A DNA stretch of 64,000 bases from Bacteroidota bacterium (GTDB lineage: Bacteria > Bacteroidota > Bacteroidia > Bacteroidales > TTA-H9). The notes beneath the pieces were generated by a model, which worked only from the letters and a program-made list of their open reading frames with translations, ran no database searches and was not told the DNA's origin. Of the stretch, positions 56,210-64,000 are shown piece by piece. The position numbers and the translations under genes were made by a program. Positions within the stretch are counted from its first letter, which is position 1. Each line of letters begins with the position of its first letter. Location of the stretch: positions 1-64,000 of the forward strand of contig QKGM01000002.1 in assembly GCA_003250395.1 (NCBI GenBank). The letters are read 5' to 3'.

Positions 56210-57568
56210 ATGAACAAATTATATAACCTATTCATCGCTTTCCTCTTCCTGGCAACTTCTACAGTTCTAAATGGACAGAGCCTTACGCTGGATGAATGCA
56301 GGCAGCTTACAATTCGTAATAACCAAACGATTAAGCAATCAGTATTGGATGTACAAAAGGCTGAACAGACAAGCATGGAAGCCTTTACACATTATTTTCC
56401 TAATGTGAGTGCCTCCGGTATAGCCATGAAAGCCAACGACTATTTAATTAAAGGGAATATTCCGCAAATGAATTTGCCGGTTTATGATGGAAACCCTGTC
56501 AATTTATTGAATCCAACTCAATTTGCTTATTTTCCGGGTGCTTCTCTGAATCTCCTCGATTATATGAACACGGCATCGGTGGTTGTCACACAGCCAGTAT
56601 TTGCCGGTGGGCAGATATATAACGGCAATCGCCTTGCCCGGGTTGGTTCTGAAATTGCATCTGAAAGGATGAATGCTGATACACGTGATCAGCTTCTGAC
56701 CACAGAAAAATATTACTGGACACTTGCTGGTTTGATTGCGCAACGAAAAACAATTAAAGCTTATCAGGATCTTCTCGTTTCGCTCAGGAAAGATGTCGCT
56801 GTATCATACGAAAACGGGCTGATAGAGAAGAGCGATTTACTAAAAGTAGACCTTAAGTTAAATGAAGTAGCGGTCAATTCTTTGACTCTGGAGAATGGAA
56901 TTGAAGCGGTTCAGAGAGCCCTTTGTCAACAAACCGGAATCGAATGGTCAGCTGGAATTATAACTACTGATAGTATCGGATTGATTTTACCACCCGAAAG
57001 CTATTTCAAAGATCCTGACTCATCGCTAAAAGTTCGTCCAGAATATATTATGTTGTCGAAGGCTGTTGATGCTGCCACTCTTCAGAAAAAGGTGGCATTG
57101 GGAAAAAATCTCCCTTCTGTAGCAATAGGTGCCACTGGTTTCTGGTATGATGTGATGGATAACAGCCAGACTAATGCATTGGCGTTTGCTTCTGTTTCCA
57201 TACCAATTAGTGATTGGTGGGGAGGAACTCATCAGATCAGGCAGAAATCCCTGGAAGTAGAAAAGGCTAAAAGTATGCTAACTGATAACAGCCAGAAGTT
57301 GGTGATGCAACAACAGATAGCGTTTAACAGGCTGAGAGAAGCCTGGACAAGGATTAAACTGGCTGAAGCAGCTTTATCTGAAGCTACAGAACATCTAAGG
57401 GTATTATCCGATAACCATAAAGCGGGCATGGTAAGTGTTTCAGACCTGCTTGAGGCGCAGGCACTATGGCAACAAGGTGTCCAGCAGAAGACGGGATCAG
57501 GTTATAACTACATGATTGAATTATCCAACTACAAAAGTATTTCTGGAAATTTTACCAATCCTAAATAA
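56210..57568 (+). CDS. TolC-family outer membrane efflux protein
   Basis: A signal peptide (about 1-23, TSTVLNGQ) is followed by two outer-membrane-efflux-protein repeats (about 30-220 and 260-445). They contain the usual helical motifs (LTLDECRQLTIRNNQTIKQS, GLIEKSDLLKVDLKLNE, DNHKAGMVSVSDLLEAQALWQ). It forms the trimeric channel for the RND pump encoded directly upstream. The 452 residues are of normal length. Confidence 0.95.
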   Translation: MNKLYNLFIAFLFLATSTVLNGQSLTLDECRQLTIRNNQTIKQSVLDVQKAEQTSMEAFTHYFPNVSASGIAMKANDYLIKGNIPQMNLPVYDGNPVNLLNPTQFAYFPGASLNLLDYMNTASVVVTQPVFAGGQIYNGNRLARVGSEIASERMNADTRDQLLTTEKYYWTLAGLIAQRKTIKAYQDLLVSLRKDVAVSYENGLIEKSDLLKVDLKLNEVAVNSLTLENGIEAVQRALCQQTGIEWSAGIITTDSIGLILPPESYFKDPDSSLKVRPEYIMLSKAVDAATLQKKVALGKNLPSVAIGATGFWYDVMDNSQTNALAFASVSIPISDWWGGTHQIRQKSLEVEKAKSMLTDNSQKLVMQQQIAFNRLREAWTRIKLAEAALSEATEHLRVLSDNHKAGMVSVSDLLEAQALWQQGVQQKTGSGYNYMIELSNYKSISGNFTNPK

Positions 57569-57575
57569 GAATAGA

Positions 57576-57920
57576 ATGAAAGCCAGGGAAACGATTGAAA
57601 TAGAATTAATCTATGGCAAACTATCCGAATTGCTACATTGGATTGATGTGTTGCCTATGGTGAATCAAATCCTTGCTATAAATCTGAAGAAAGCTTATCG
57701 GGATTTATTACTGAATATAAGTCTTTGGTTAAGTTTCAAAGAATCGGACCAACGCAGTCTGGTTTTGGATAGAATATTATTTCAGATTGAAACTATGATT
57801 CGCATTACCCACGAGTGGAAATCGTCTCAGAAACCGACAAGGAATCAGACAACAACAATAAACAAACTGGAAGAAACGCTGATTTTTTTACAAGAGATAA
57901 CCAAAGCAGCAGATTTTTAA
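57576..57920 (+). CDS. Small helical hypothetical protein after TolC
   Basis: The 114-residue protein starts at the ATG 7 bases after the tolC-like stop. The open frame itself extends further upstream into the TolC gene. It appears fully helical (IEIELIYGKLSELLHWIDVLPMV, ILFQIETMIRITHEWKSSQ, KLEETLIFLQEITKAAD), without signal peptide or membrane helix. The layout could be a four-helix bundle. It matches no family I can name. Its position suggests it belongs to the efflux operon, perhaps as an accessory factor, but this is inference. Confidence 0.65.
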   Translation: MKARETIEIELIYGKLSELLHWIDVLPMVNQILAINLKKAYRDLLLNISLWLSFKESDQRSLVLDRILFQIETMIRITHEWKSSQKPTRNQTTTINKLEETLIFLQEITKAADF

Positions 57921-58094
57921 GCAAGGTAACTTTGCTTCATTTGCCTTGTTTTGTAAAGGGATGTATATCAGATAACATTATTGACTTTTACGCCAGAGAA
58001 TAATCTTGTTGCAGAAACACAATCTGAATATTTTATAATTATTACTCCATATTGTCTATGAGAGAATCACCGTGAAAATGGTGGCATTGATGCG

Positions 58095-58134
58095 CGGCAG
58101 TTCTTCCTTTTTATATGGAAGGCTGCCGTTTTTT
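58095..58134 (+). terminator. Terminator of the RND efflux operon
   Basis: CGGCAG...CTTCC and GGAAG...CTGCCG form an interrupted stem of about 11 bp (58095-58128), followed by a T run. It lies 175 bases after the last operon stop. Confidence 0.8.
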
Positions 58135-58198
58135 CTGTTTTTTGGCTGTCGGTTTGATACATTTCAATATCCTCCAATCTCAATAGAACCTAATTGGT

Positions 58199-58206
58199 TA
58201 TCTTTG
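58199..58206 (+). promoter_or_regulatory. -7 promoter element of ygiQ (TATCTTTG)
   Basis: TATCTTTG lies only 7 bases before the ATG at 58214, so the transcript would have a leader of just a few bases. Confidence 0.55.
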
Positions 58207-58213
58207 CCCTCCA

Positions 58214-60112
58214 ATGAAAGATCAGAGGCCACTATTACCCATAACTGCCTGGTTGCCTAGCACCCGGGAAGAGATGGATCGCCTTGGCTGGGATGAAGCC
58301 GATGTAATTATTGTTACCGGTGATGCATACGTTGATCACCCCTCTTTTGGCCATGCAGTGATCGGCAGGGTGTTGGAGAAACTGGGGCTTCGGGTTGCTA
58401 TTCTTCCACAACCAAACTGGCGTGATGATTTAAGAGATTTCAAAAAGCTGGGAATCCCGCGCTTATTCTTTGGAATTTCTGCGGGGTGTATGGACAGCAT
58501 GATTAATCACTATACTGCTGCCAGGCGCAAACGTTCTGATGATGCCTATACTCCAGGAGGGTTGGCTGGATTTCGTCCCGATTATGCAACTATCGTTTAT
58601 AGTTCAATCCTGAAGCAGTTGTTCCCAGATGTTCCTGTACTTCTGGGAGGAATAGAAGCTTCACTTCGAAGGTTCACCCATTATGACTATTGGTCGGATA
58701 GTTTGATGAAGCCCATCTTATGCGATAGTGGTGCTGATATGCTGGTATATGGCATGGGTGAAAACCCATTGCGGGAAATTGTCAGATTAGTTAGAAAGGG
58801 TGTCCCTTTCAGCAATATCGTAAATGTCCCTCAGACAGCTTTCCTGCTTCCGGAAAGAACAGCTTATAAAGCTGAAAAGATGTGGTCAGATATTGAACTG
58901 GCCCCATATGATGTGGTAATGCACGATAAAAAAGCTCATGCAGCAAATTTCAGGATCATTGAAGAGCAATCAAACAGATGGGAGGCAAAAAGGCTGCTTC
59001 AGCAGGTTAATAGCGCTTTACTGGTTGTTAATCCGCCATATCCCCCAATGACTACCAGTGAGATTGATGCTTCTTTTGATCTCCCCTATACCCGCATGCC
59101 TCATCCCAGGTATAAAAAGCGCGGTGAAATCCCTGCCTGGAATATGATCAGGAACTCAGTAAATATTCATCGTGGGTGTTTTGGTGGTTGTGCCTTTTGC
59201 ACGATATCTGCCCATCAGGGAAAGTTTGTTAGCAGCCGTTCTGAAAAATCTATCCTTGAAGAGATTACTGCCCTGACACAAGTTCCTGGTTTCAGTGGCG
59301 TAATTACTGACCTTGGTGGCCCCTCTGCCAACATGTACAGAATGGGTGGGGCTGACAAGGAACTGTGTAAGAAGTGTCATCGCCCAAGTTGCATTTTCCC
59401 ATCTATATGCCCTAACCTTGATGCCGACCACGGTCCATTGATTTCTCTGTACGTTAAATCGGAACAAATTCCTGGTGTTAATAAAGTGTTTATTGGCAGT
59501 GGGATCAGATATGATTTATTGTTAGCTCAAAAGCCTGATAAACAGCGAAAAAATAAAGTTAATGCTTATCTGGAGCAGGTAATTACTAAACATGTGTCGG
59601 GTAGGTTAAAGGTCGCCCCTGAGCATACCTCTGACAAGGTGTTGAAGTTGATGCGAAAACCATCATTCAGGCTCTTTGTTGAATTTAAGCGGAAAGCCGA
59701 TTCAATTGCCAGAAAGCATGGTATTAATCAACAGGTTATTCCTTATTTCATATCGTCACATCCTGGATGTGAACTTATTGATATGGCAAATTTGGCCATA
59801 GAAACAAAAAAGTTGGGTTACAGGCTTGAACAGGTTCAGGACTTTACTCCAACGCCATTGACCCTTGCCACTGAGATGTATTATACCGGGCTCAATCCTT
59901 ATACTATGAATAAGGTGTATACAGCGGTTAATCAGGATGATAAACTGGCTCAGCGGCGTTTTTTCTTTTGGTACCAGGATGAAAACCGCACTTTTATTAG
60001 AAAAGCGCTGGTACGCTTCTCCGATGAATCATTGAGACAGGGTCTGTTAGGTACATCGCCCAAAGTTTCTGGTCGTCTCACGGAATCAGGTAAGAAAAGG
60101 AACAGAAGTTGA
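58214..60112 (+). CDS. ygiQ: YgiQ-family radical SAM protein
   Basis: The protein is a radical SAM enzyme (UPF0313) with the [4Fe-4S] motif CFGGCAFC in RGCFGGCAFCTISAHQG. The conserved N-terminal part contains EEMDRLGWDEADVIIVTGDAYVDHPSFGHAVIG, and later FGISAGCMDSMINHYT is seen. The reaction is unknown. At 632 residues it is complete; the start matches the family's N-terminal LPSTREEM segment, so the ATG at 58214 is trusted despite the very short leader. It stands alone. Confidence 0.95.
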   Translation: MKDQRPLLPITAWLPSTREEMDRLGWDEADVIIVTGDAYVDHPSFGHAVIGRVLEKLGLRVAILPQPNWRDDLRDFKKLGIPRLFFGISAGCMDSMINHYTAARRKRSDDAYTPGGLAGFRPDYATIVYSSILKQLFPDVPVLLGGIEASLRRFTHYDYWSDSLMKPILCDSGADMLVYGMGENPLREIVRLVRKGVPFSNIVNVPQTAFLLPERTAYKAEKMWSDIELAPYDVVMHDKKAHAANFRIIEEQSNRWEAKRLLQQVNSALLVVNPPYPPMTTSEIDASFDLPYTRMPHPRYKKRGEIPAWNMIRNSVNIHRGCFGGCAFCTISAHQGKFVSSRSEKSILEEITALTQVPGFSGVITDLGGPSANMYRMGGADKELCKKCHRPSCIFPSICPNLDADHGPLISLYVKSEQIPGVNKVFIGSGIRYDLLLAQKPDKQRKNKVNAYLEQVITKHVSGRLKVAPEHTSDKVLKLMRKPSFRLFVEFKRKADSIARKHGINQQVIPYFISSHPGCELIDMANLAIETKKLGYRLEQVQDFTPTPLTLATEMYYTGLNPYTMNKVYTAVNQDDKLAQRRFFFWYQDENRTFIRKALVRFSDESLRQGLLGTSPKVSGRLTESGKKRNRS

Positions 60113-60118
60113 AACTAA

Positions 60119-60144
60119 TAAAAAAAGCTCCCCGAAGGGGAGCT
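60119..60144 (-). terminator. Terminator of the coiled-coil lipoprotein gene
   Basis: An 8-bp stem (AGCTCCCC at 60126-60133 with GGGGAGCT at 60137-60144) reads on the minus strand with a stable cUUCGg loop and a following T run. It lies 18 bases beyond the stop at 60163 and could also stop ygiQ. Confidence 0.88.
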
Positions 60145-60162
60145 AAAACGTTGGTTTATAAA

Positions 60163-61023
60163 TTAATCTACCTGGATTACCAAATATTTTGAAGCACTCC
60201 AGAATTTGTTGAAATCCGAAATAAACAGTGTGTCAGCCCTTTTTACCCCGGTAATGTTAAAGCTGCCAGCCGGATGAGTTGTCACTACTGAGGCTTTCTT
60301 TACGTTGAGAGCTATAAATTTCAAATTACGGATGTCAACTTTGGTGAAATAGTCTGTATTGAAATCTTTGGCCAATGATGTAGATTTTCCAATGCCAATA
60401 AACCCGCCTTCACGGGTAATCACTTTATTGTCAATTAGCTCTTTTTTAGTTCCAATTGCAAAATAAGCAGTGTTCAGAGCAATCGTTTTCTCGTCAATTA
60501 CCTGTGATTTTGCCTGACTTTCAGATGCCAGATTGTCAACTTTACCTGAAAGCTCCTCAACCTTGATATTCATCTGAGTCAATTGGTCTTTCAATTGAAC
60601 GATTTCTCCATCTTTTTCTTCAATCTGACGGGTCATGAAATTGATCATTTTTTCCAATTCATCTACTTTGCCATCCGACTTTTTAAGTCTGGCTTTGAGA
60701 TTAACAACCATTTCACGGTTCCGGCGTAACATTGCATGAATAGCGTATATATCCTGATTGATTTTATCTTTGGCATCCTGTTCAATCTCAGCGCCAGGCT
60801 TCCCGGCGTTTAAGGAGATGATCTTTTCTATTTGTTTTATGGAATCCAGCGTTTCCTGGATCTCGTTGAAAGAGGCAACAAAGCCCATGATGGATTCTCC
60901 TTGTTGAATATTAACGGCAGCCAGACTATCTGATTTAGCATTTAGCCCATCGATCTCTTTCTGTTGGGTATTGCATGCGAAAAGCATCGCGGTACCTGCC
61001 ATGAACCACATTATTTTTTTCAT
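60163..61023 (-). CDS. Coiled-coil lipoprotein, 286 aa
   Basis: A lipoprotein signal ends in MLFAC with Cys17 as lipidated residue. Residues about 20-180 are strongly charged heptad-like coiled coil (NREMVVNLKARLKKSDGKVDELEKMINFM, QIEEKDGEIVQLKDQLTQMN). The end (about 185-286) is a conserved globular domain (LNTAYFAIGTKKELIDNKVI, GGFIGIGKS). Similar Bacteroidota proteins have been linked to a Cbp1-type collagen-binding glycoprotein, but I cannot confirm this. A -7 element lies about 70 bases upstream. Confidence 0.85.
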   Translation of the reverse strand: MKKIMWFMAGTAMLFACNTQQKEIDGLNAKSDSLAAVNIQQGESIMGFVASFNEIQETLDSIKQIEKIISLNAGKPGAEIEQDAKDKINQDIYAIHAMLRRNREMVVNLKARLKKSDGKVDELEKMINFMTRQIEEKDGEIVQLKDQLTQMNIKVEELSGKVDNLASESQAKSQVIDEKTIALNTAYFAIGTKKELIDNKVITREGGFIGIGKSTSLAKDFNTDYFTKVDIRNLKFIALNVKKASVVTTHPAGSFNITGVKRADTLFISDFNKFWSASKYLVIQVD

Positions 61024-61091
61024 AATAAGATCAATTTAATTTGTTGGTTTATAATTATTTATAGAATTTTGAAGGTAATACGAAAACGCAT

Positions 61092-61099
61092 CAAAAGTA
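61092..61099 (-). promoter_or_regulatory. -7 promoter element of the coiled-coil lipoprotein gene
   Basis: The plus-strand CAAAAGTA reads TACTTTTG on the minus strand, matching TAnnTTTG, with a leader of about 65 bases. Confidence 0.45.
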
Positions 61100-61160
61100 T
61101 TAAACTTTAGTGGTACCTGTTTACTATAACTTGTATTAGCCTGAAAAATTGTTTTGTTGC

Positions 61161-61712
61161 CTATATTGTTTTGGTTTCCAGTTGTTTGATTTTATTTAAC
61201 ACCTTGTTGGCCTGATTCCTGAAACCAGGAGATGATTCTTCCATCTGAAATCGGATCGTCTCTGTCAGTTCATGTCTGATATCCGGTTCTTCAACTGCCA
61301 TACGGCTTAGAATTTGCAACGCGTTTGCCTTTACTGCAATCGCTTTGCTGCTGTCTGCAACAATTTCAAAACAAACATCTAGAAGTACACCTTTATAATT
61401 TTCGTGAAAGGGTAAACGGGCCGCGATCCTGAGGATATGACGCCGGTAAGCATCGTGCCTGAATTCCCGTATCCTGCTGATGAGTTGTTTAATGTGCGGC
61501 TGTATTAGCCCCGGACTTTTTTCACATGCGATATCTATTGCCCACATTGCCCTGCGTGAGACAGGGTCTTCCTGTCGGAAAACAATGTCAACAGCCTGTG
61601 AAAATCGTTCCGGATCCCGGCTGATAATTCCTGCGACCAGATCGGTGTTGTTCCTTGACATTTCCTGTAGAAGCAATTCTTCAATAAAGGGCTCTGATTT
61701 CAGCGATTTCAT
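61161..61712 (-). CDS. Hypothetical HEAT-repeat-like protein, 183 aa
   Basis: The sequence is an array of helical pairs (QAVDIVFRQEDPVSRRAMWAIDIACEKSPGLIQPHIKQLI, then EFRHDAYRRHILRIAARLPF and AIAVKANALQILSRMA). This pattern is typical of HEAT/ARM-type repeats, about 140 residues in all. There is no signal peptide or membrane helix, so it is probably cytoplasmic. It may be a protein-interaction scaffold; no enzyme motif is visible. It lies 137 bases upstream of the lipoprotein gene, which has its own -7 element. Confidence 0.75.
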   Translation of the reverse strand: MKSLKSEPFIEELLLQEMSRNNTDLVAGIISRDPERFSQAVDIVFRQEDPVSRRAMWAIDIACEKSPGLIQPHIKQLISRIREFRHDAYRRHILRIAARLPFHENYKGVLLDVCFEIVADSSKAIAVKANALQILSRMAVEEPDIRHELTETIRFQMEESSPGFRNQANKVLNKIKQLETKTI

Positions 61713-61801
61713 CTTATTTAAGACAATTATTGTTCAACTACTTTTTCTTATCCTATATGCCTGTAATATCAATTTCATTGATTGGTTTTCTTTCCTGGCG
61801 A

Positions 61802-61809
61802 CAAAGATA
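61802..61809 (-). promoter_or_regulatory. -7 promoter element of the HEAT-repeat gene
   Basis: The plus-strand CAAAGATA reads TATCTTTG on the minus strand, with a leader of about 85 bases to the ATG at 61712. Confidence 0.5.
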
Positions 61810-61933
61810 ATGCTTCTGTGATGTTGATGGTTTCCATTTGTTGGAATTTAGTCTGAGAGCTGTGAGTACCTTGTGCCTGATAGTTTGTAACTAATAGCCC
61901 CCCTGGTCTAAATTTTGAAAATTATTCCATATA

Positions 61934-61966
61934 TTGGACTATGGATTCCAAAATTTAATATATTTG
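61934..61966 (+). promoter_or_regulatory. Promoter of the 405-aa secreted protein
   Basis: TTG (61934-61936), a 22-base spacer and TATATTTG (61959-61966) fit the Bacteroidota promoter. Transcription would start near 61970, about 19 bases before the TTG start at 61989. Confidence 0.55.
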
Positions 61967-61988
61967 CTCACCAAACATAGCCGGACAA

Positions 61989-63206
61989 TTGAAAACCTAT
62001 TTATTTGTTCTTGGAGTCATAACAGGTTGTCTTATTTTTGGAATCGGGCAAATCTCTGGTCAAAGTAATTGCACCAGTGATGTCCCTTTTTTTGAAGTTG
62101 ATCTTAGTGCTGATGCTTCGGGCACATGGTTGAGCAGTGAAGTGATGCGAAGTGGAAATTGTTGTGATGGGGTTTCATTAAATTGTGTTGAATTTCTTGT
62201 ATATCTGAATTCCCAGTCTGCAGGTGTAATACTTGAAATTGCCAGTGGCTCTCAACCCCCTGGTAGCTTATTTTATCAGAATAATTGTGGTACAACCAGT
62301 CCTATCGGCGATTCGATGTGTCTGACCGGAACAGGGCCTCACTCTTTAATCTTTTGTAAACCTGGTGCAAATTCAAATACCTACAGGCTGACTTCTTTTT
62401 CGAGACCTTTCGCGGGAGATGATATTTTAATTACCACCTCCTGTTCTACTGTTATTCAGGCAGAAGGTTTTGAAGAGTCTTCCATTGTTTGGACATCGAT
62501 TTATCCCGGAGTACAGGGAGCTTACAACTCTCTGCTTAGTTGTTTATCCGGCTGCTCAGCACCTACGCTCACTCCAGTAGAAGGGTTGCCATCTTATATT
62601 GATTTTAAGGTTAGTGGTCAGCCTTTGACTTCATGCTCTGTTAATCTTTCGGATACATTGAGGTTTTATTTCGGCCCTCCGTTGGTAACCGGGCTTTCTC
62701 CTGTAAATCCTACAATCTGTGTTGATTCTGTTTCAACAGTTTTAACTGCCAGTGCTTCGGGTGGCTTTCCTCCCTATTCTTATTTATGGAATACGGGTGA
62801 AACCACCCCTTCAATTGAAGCTTCGGCTGGGGCTCACTCATGTACTATCTCTGATTTGTCTGCCTGCAACGGATCGGAAGTTACTGTGTCTGTTGCTGTA
62901 AATTCCGAAGCTGTTACTGCCAATGCGGGGAGTGATCAGTTCATTTGCCATAATGATTCCGTTGTTTTCCTGAATGGTAGTATTACCGGGGCTTCAGCCT
63001 GTGAATGGTCCGGAGGCCTCGGATCTTTTATGCCCGATAGGAATTCCTTATCAGTTGAATACCGGTTTGAAAATACAGAGCTGACTGTCAACCCGGTTAT
63101 CTTGATCCTGAATACAGTTGTTAACGGGAATTGCCCGAATACATCTGATTCCATACAAATTTTTAGGCGCTCTAAGCCCGTGACTTCCAGTATAATCCAT
63201 TATTGA
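61989..63206 (+). CDS. Secreted modular protein with Ig/PKD-like modules, no sorting domain
   Basis: The start codon is TTG at 61989, supported by the promoter 23 bases upstream and by the signal peptide it opens (KTYLFVLGVITGCLIFGIG). The N-terminal ~220 residues contain paired cysteines (CCDGVSLNCVEF). Then come a SprB-like unit with PYSYLWNTGE and an Ig/PKD-like module starting NAGSDQFIC. Such modules are typical of large secreted Bacteroidota proteins. The protein stops after that module and lacks a recognisable T9SS sorting domain, so it may be truncated, use another anchor, or work with the next gene. Confidence 0.82.
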   Translation: MKTYLFVLGVITGCLIFGIGQISGQSNCTSDVPFFEVDLSADASGTWLSSEVMRSGNCCDGVSLNCVEFLVYLNSQSAGVILEIASGSQPPGSLFYQNNCGTTSPIGDSMCLTGTGPHSLIFCKPGANSNTYRLTSFSRPFAGDDILITTSCSTVIQAEGFEESSIVWTSIYPGVQGAYNSLLSCLSGCSAPTLTPVEGLPSYIDFKVSGQPLTSCSVNLSDTLRFYFGPPLVTGLSPVNPTICVDSVSTVLTASASGGFPPYSYLWNTGETTPSIEASAGAHSCTISDLSACNGSEVTVSVAVNSEAVTANAGSDQFICHNDSVVFLNGSITGASACEWSGGLGSFMPDRNSLSVEYRFENTELTVNPVILILNTVVNGNCPNTSDSIQIFRRSKPVTSSIIHY

Positions 63207-63313
63207 TTTTGTTGATAATTCGACAAAACAGGTAAATAGTTCACGATATGAAGTTTAAATGATCTTATCAATATTTGTTGTTGAATCCAATTCTTATTAT
63301 AAAGTTAAATGCT

Positions 63314-64000
63314 ATGAAACCAGTTAATTACGTTCTTGTTGTCGTTTTATGGATTGCCTCTGTTCCGGCGTTATTCTCACAGACATCTATTCAGCCCGAT
63401 TCTACCTGTGCCGGTAATTCAGGTGAAATTTACAAGGTTACTCTCACCTCTGGAAGTTCCTACGACTGGAGTGTAACTGGTACCGGGCATACGCTTCATT
63501 CTACCAATACCAATGAGATCACAATTGACTGGTCAGCCACAGCAGGGATCGATACTGTTAAGATTGTTGAGACTGACTTGAACGGTTGCCCGGGAGATAT
63601 GGTTAAACTGGCTGTTGTACGAATCCCCGTCCCGATTGCCAATGCAGGTTCTGATGATACAATTTGTAGTAGTGGTAGCCTGACAATAGCCGGGGCAAAT
63701 GCCCAAAACTATGAATCTCTTGTATGGAGTACTTCGGGCGACGGCATCTTTACAGATGGAAATACTCTCACACCTGTCTATACACCTGGTACCGGAGATA
63801 TCGCGACAGGTTCTGTCGATCTGACCCTCACCGCAAATCCAAATACCCCTTGCGCTACTCCTGCTACCGATGTAATGCGTTTGGTACTTATTCCTGCTGT
63901 TGTTGTCAATGCAGGTACCGATGATGCTTTGTGTTGGGATGAAACTGTTTTTATGGATGACCCTTCCGTTTCCAATTCGTCAACTTATACATGGACCACT
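63314..64000 (+). CDS. Secreted modular protein with Ig/PKD-like repeats (3' end outside)
   Basis: The frame opens with ATG at 63314 and is open through the last base (229 codons). A signal peptide (about 1-23, ALFSQ) leads into a beta-sandwich region. Repeated modules follow, starting with NAGSDDTIC at residue 110 and NAGTDDALC at residue 199, a period of 89 residues. The same module type is in the gene upstream (NAGSDQFIC). It is likely a very long surface or secreted protein with a T9SS sorting domain beyond the window. Confidence 0.88.
   Translation, partial: MKPVNYVLVVVLWIASVPALFSQTSIQPDSTCAGNSGEIYKVTLTSGSSYDWSVTGTGHTLHSTNTNEITIDWSATAGIDTVKIVETDLNGCPGDMVKLAVVRIPVPIANAGSDDTICSSGSLTIAGANAQNYESLVWSTSGDGIFTDGNTLTPVYTPGTGDIATGSVDLTLTANPNTPCATPATDVMRLVLIPAVVVNAGTDDALCWDETVFMDDPSVSNSSTYTWTT

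Noticed and set aside
1..64000. tRNA genes, rRNA, CRISPR arrays, insertion sequences or prophage
   Set aside because: None was recognised on reading; a tRNA or Rfam scan could still find a small RNA in the gene-poor stretches.

Overview
The window reads as a chromosomal segment of a Bacteroidota bacterium, most likely an environmental, anaerobic or microaerobic member of the Bacteroidales/Marinilabiliales side of the phylum. The genus is not determinable from sequence reading alone. The evidence is a set of phylum-typical features: very large secreted proteins with type IX secretion (T9SS) C-terminal sorting domains, a SusC-type TonB receptor paired with a DUF4249 lipoprotein, BatA-type and DUF4159 proteins, LytS/LytTR signalling and a SPFH/Arc-like pair. 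In addition, many genes are preceded by the Bacteroidota -7 promoter element TAnnTTTG. A flavodiiron protein of the FprA family suggests oxygen or NO detoxification in an organism that lives with little oxygen. I saw no rRNA, tRNA, CRISPR array, phage or insertion sequence.

Layout. (1) 1-8737: two paralogous giant T9SS cargo proteins in tandem, the first cut by the window start; the last ~895 residues of each are colinear. (2) 8738-18381: a sparse region with small hypotheticals, a leftward DUF4249/TonB receptor pair, lpxD, a small outer-membrane-like protein and a gene desert of about 1.4 kb. (3) 18382-25636: leftward housekeeping and stress genes: LemA with two TPM-domain proteins, htpG and gcvP. 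(4) 25896-34071: a tight leftward gene string (YjjG-type HAD, rsmE, DUF4159, BatA-type, flavodiiron protein, parC). A PiT phosphate transporter lies upstream of it, at 34123-35157. (5) 35318-37102: a SPFH-domain protein with an Arc-like small protein, then a MarC-family protein. (6) 37474-42281: TonB receptor, TPR-like protein, LytS-type kinase and LytTR regulator, apparently one transport and sensing operon. (7) 42442-49725: DUF6266 protein, DUF116 protein, a leftward USP-SPOR-USP group, then ruvB-queG. (8) 49749-57920: a GAF/AAA+/Fis sigma-54 activator divergent from an RND efflux operon (adaptor, pump, TolC, small hypothetical). (9) 58214-64000: a YgiQ radical SAM protein, a coiled-coil lipoprotein, a HEAT-repeat-like protein, and two secreted Ig/PKD-like modular proteins, the second running off the window end.

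The most promising regulatory observation is between the sigma-54 activator and the RND operon. A perfect 11-bp inverted repeat with a 15-bp spacer encloses the -7 element of the activator's own promoter. It lies about 80-120 bp upstream of a near-consensus -24/-12 element facing the efflux genes. This suggests one binding site serving both autoregulation and enhancer function. Other points worth a second look are the compositional mosaic within the tandem T9SS paralogs, a strong terminator hairpin that seems to sit inside the lemA leader, and the paired USP paralogs around a SPOR protein.

Start codons were often moved inward from the longest open frame. I did this where the longer form began with GTG or TTG, lay upstream of the predicted transcription start, or masked a signal peptide.
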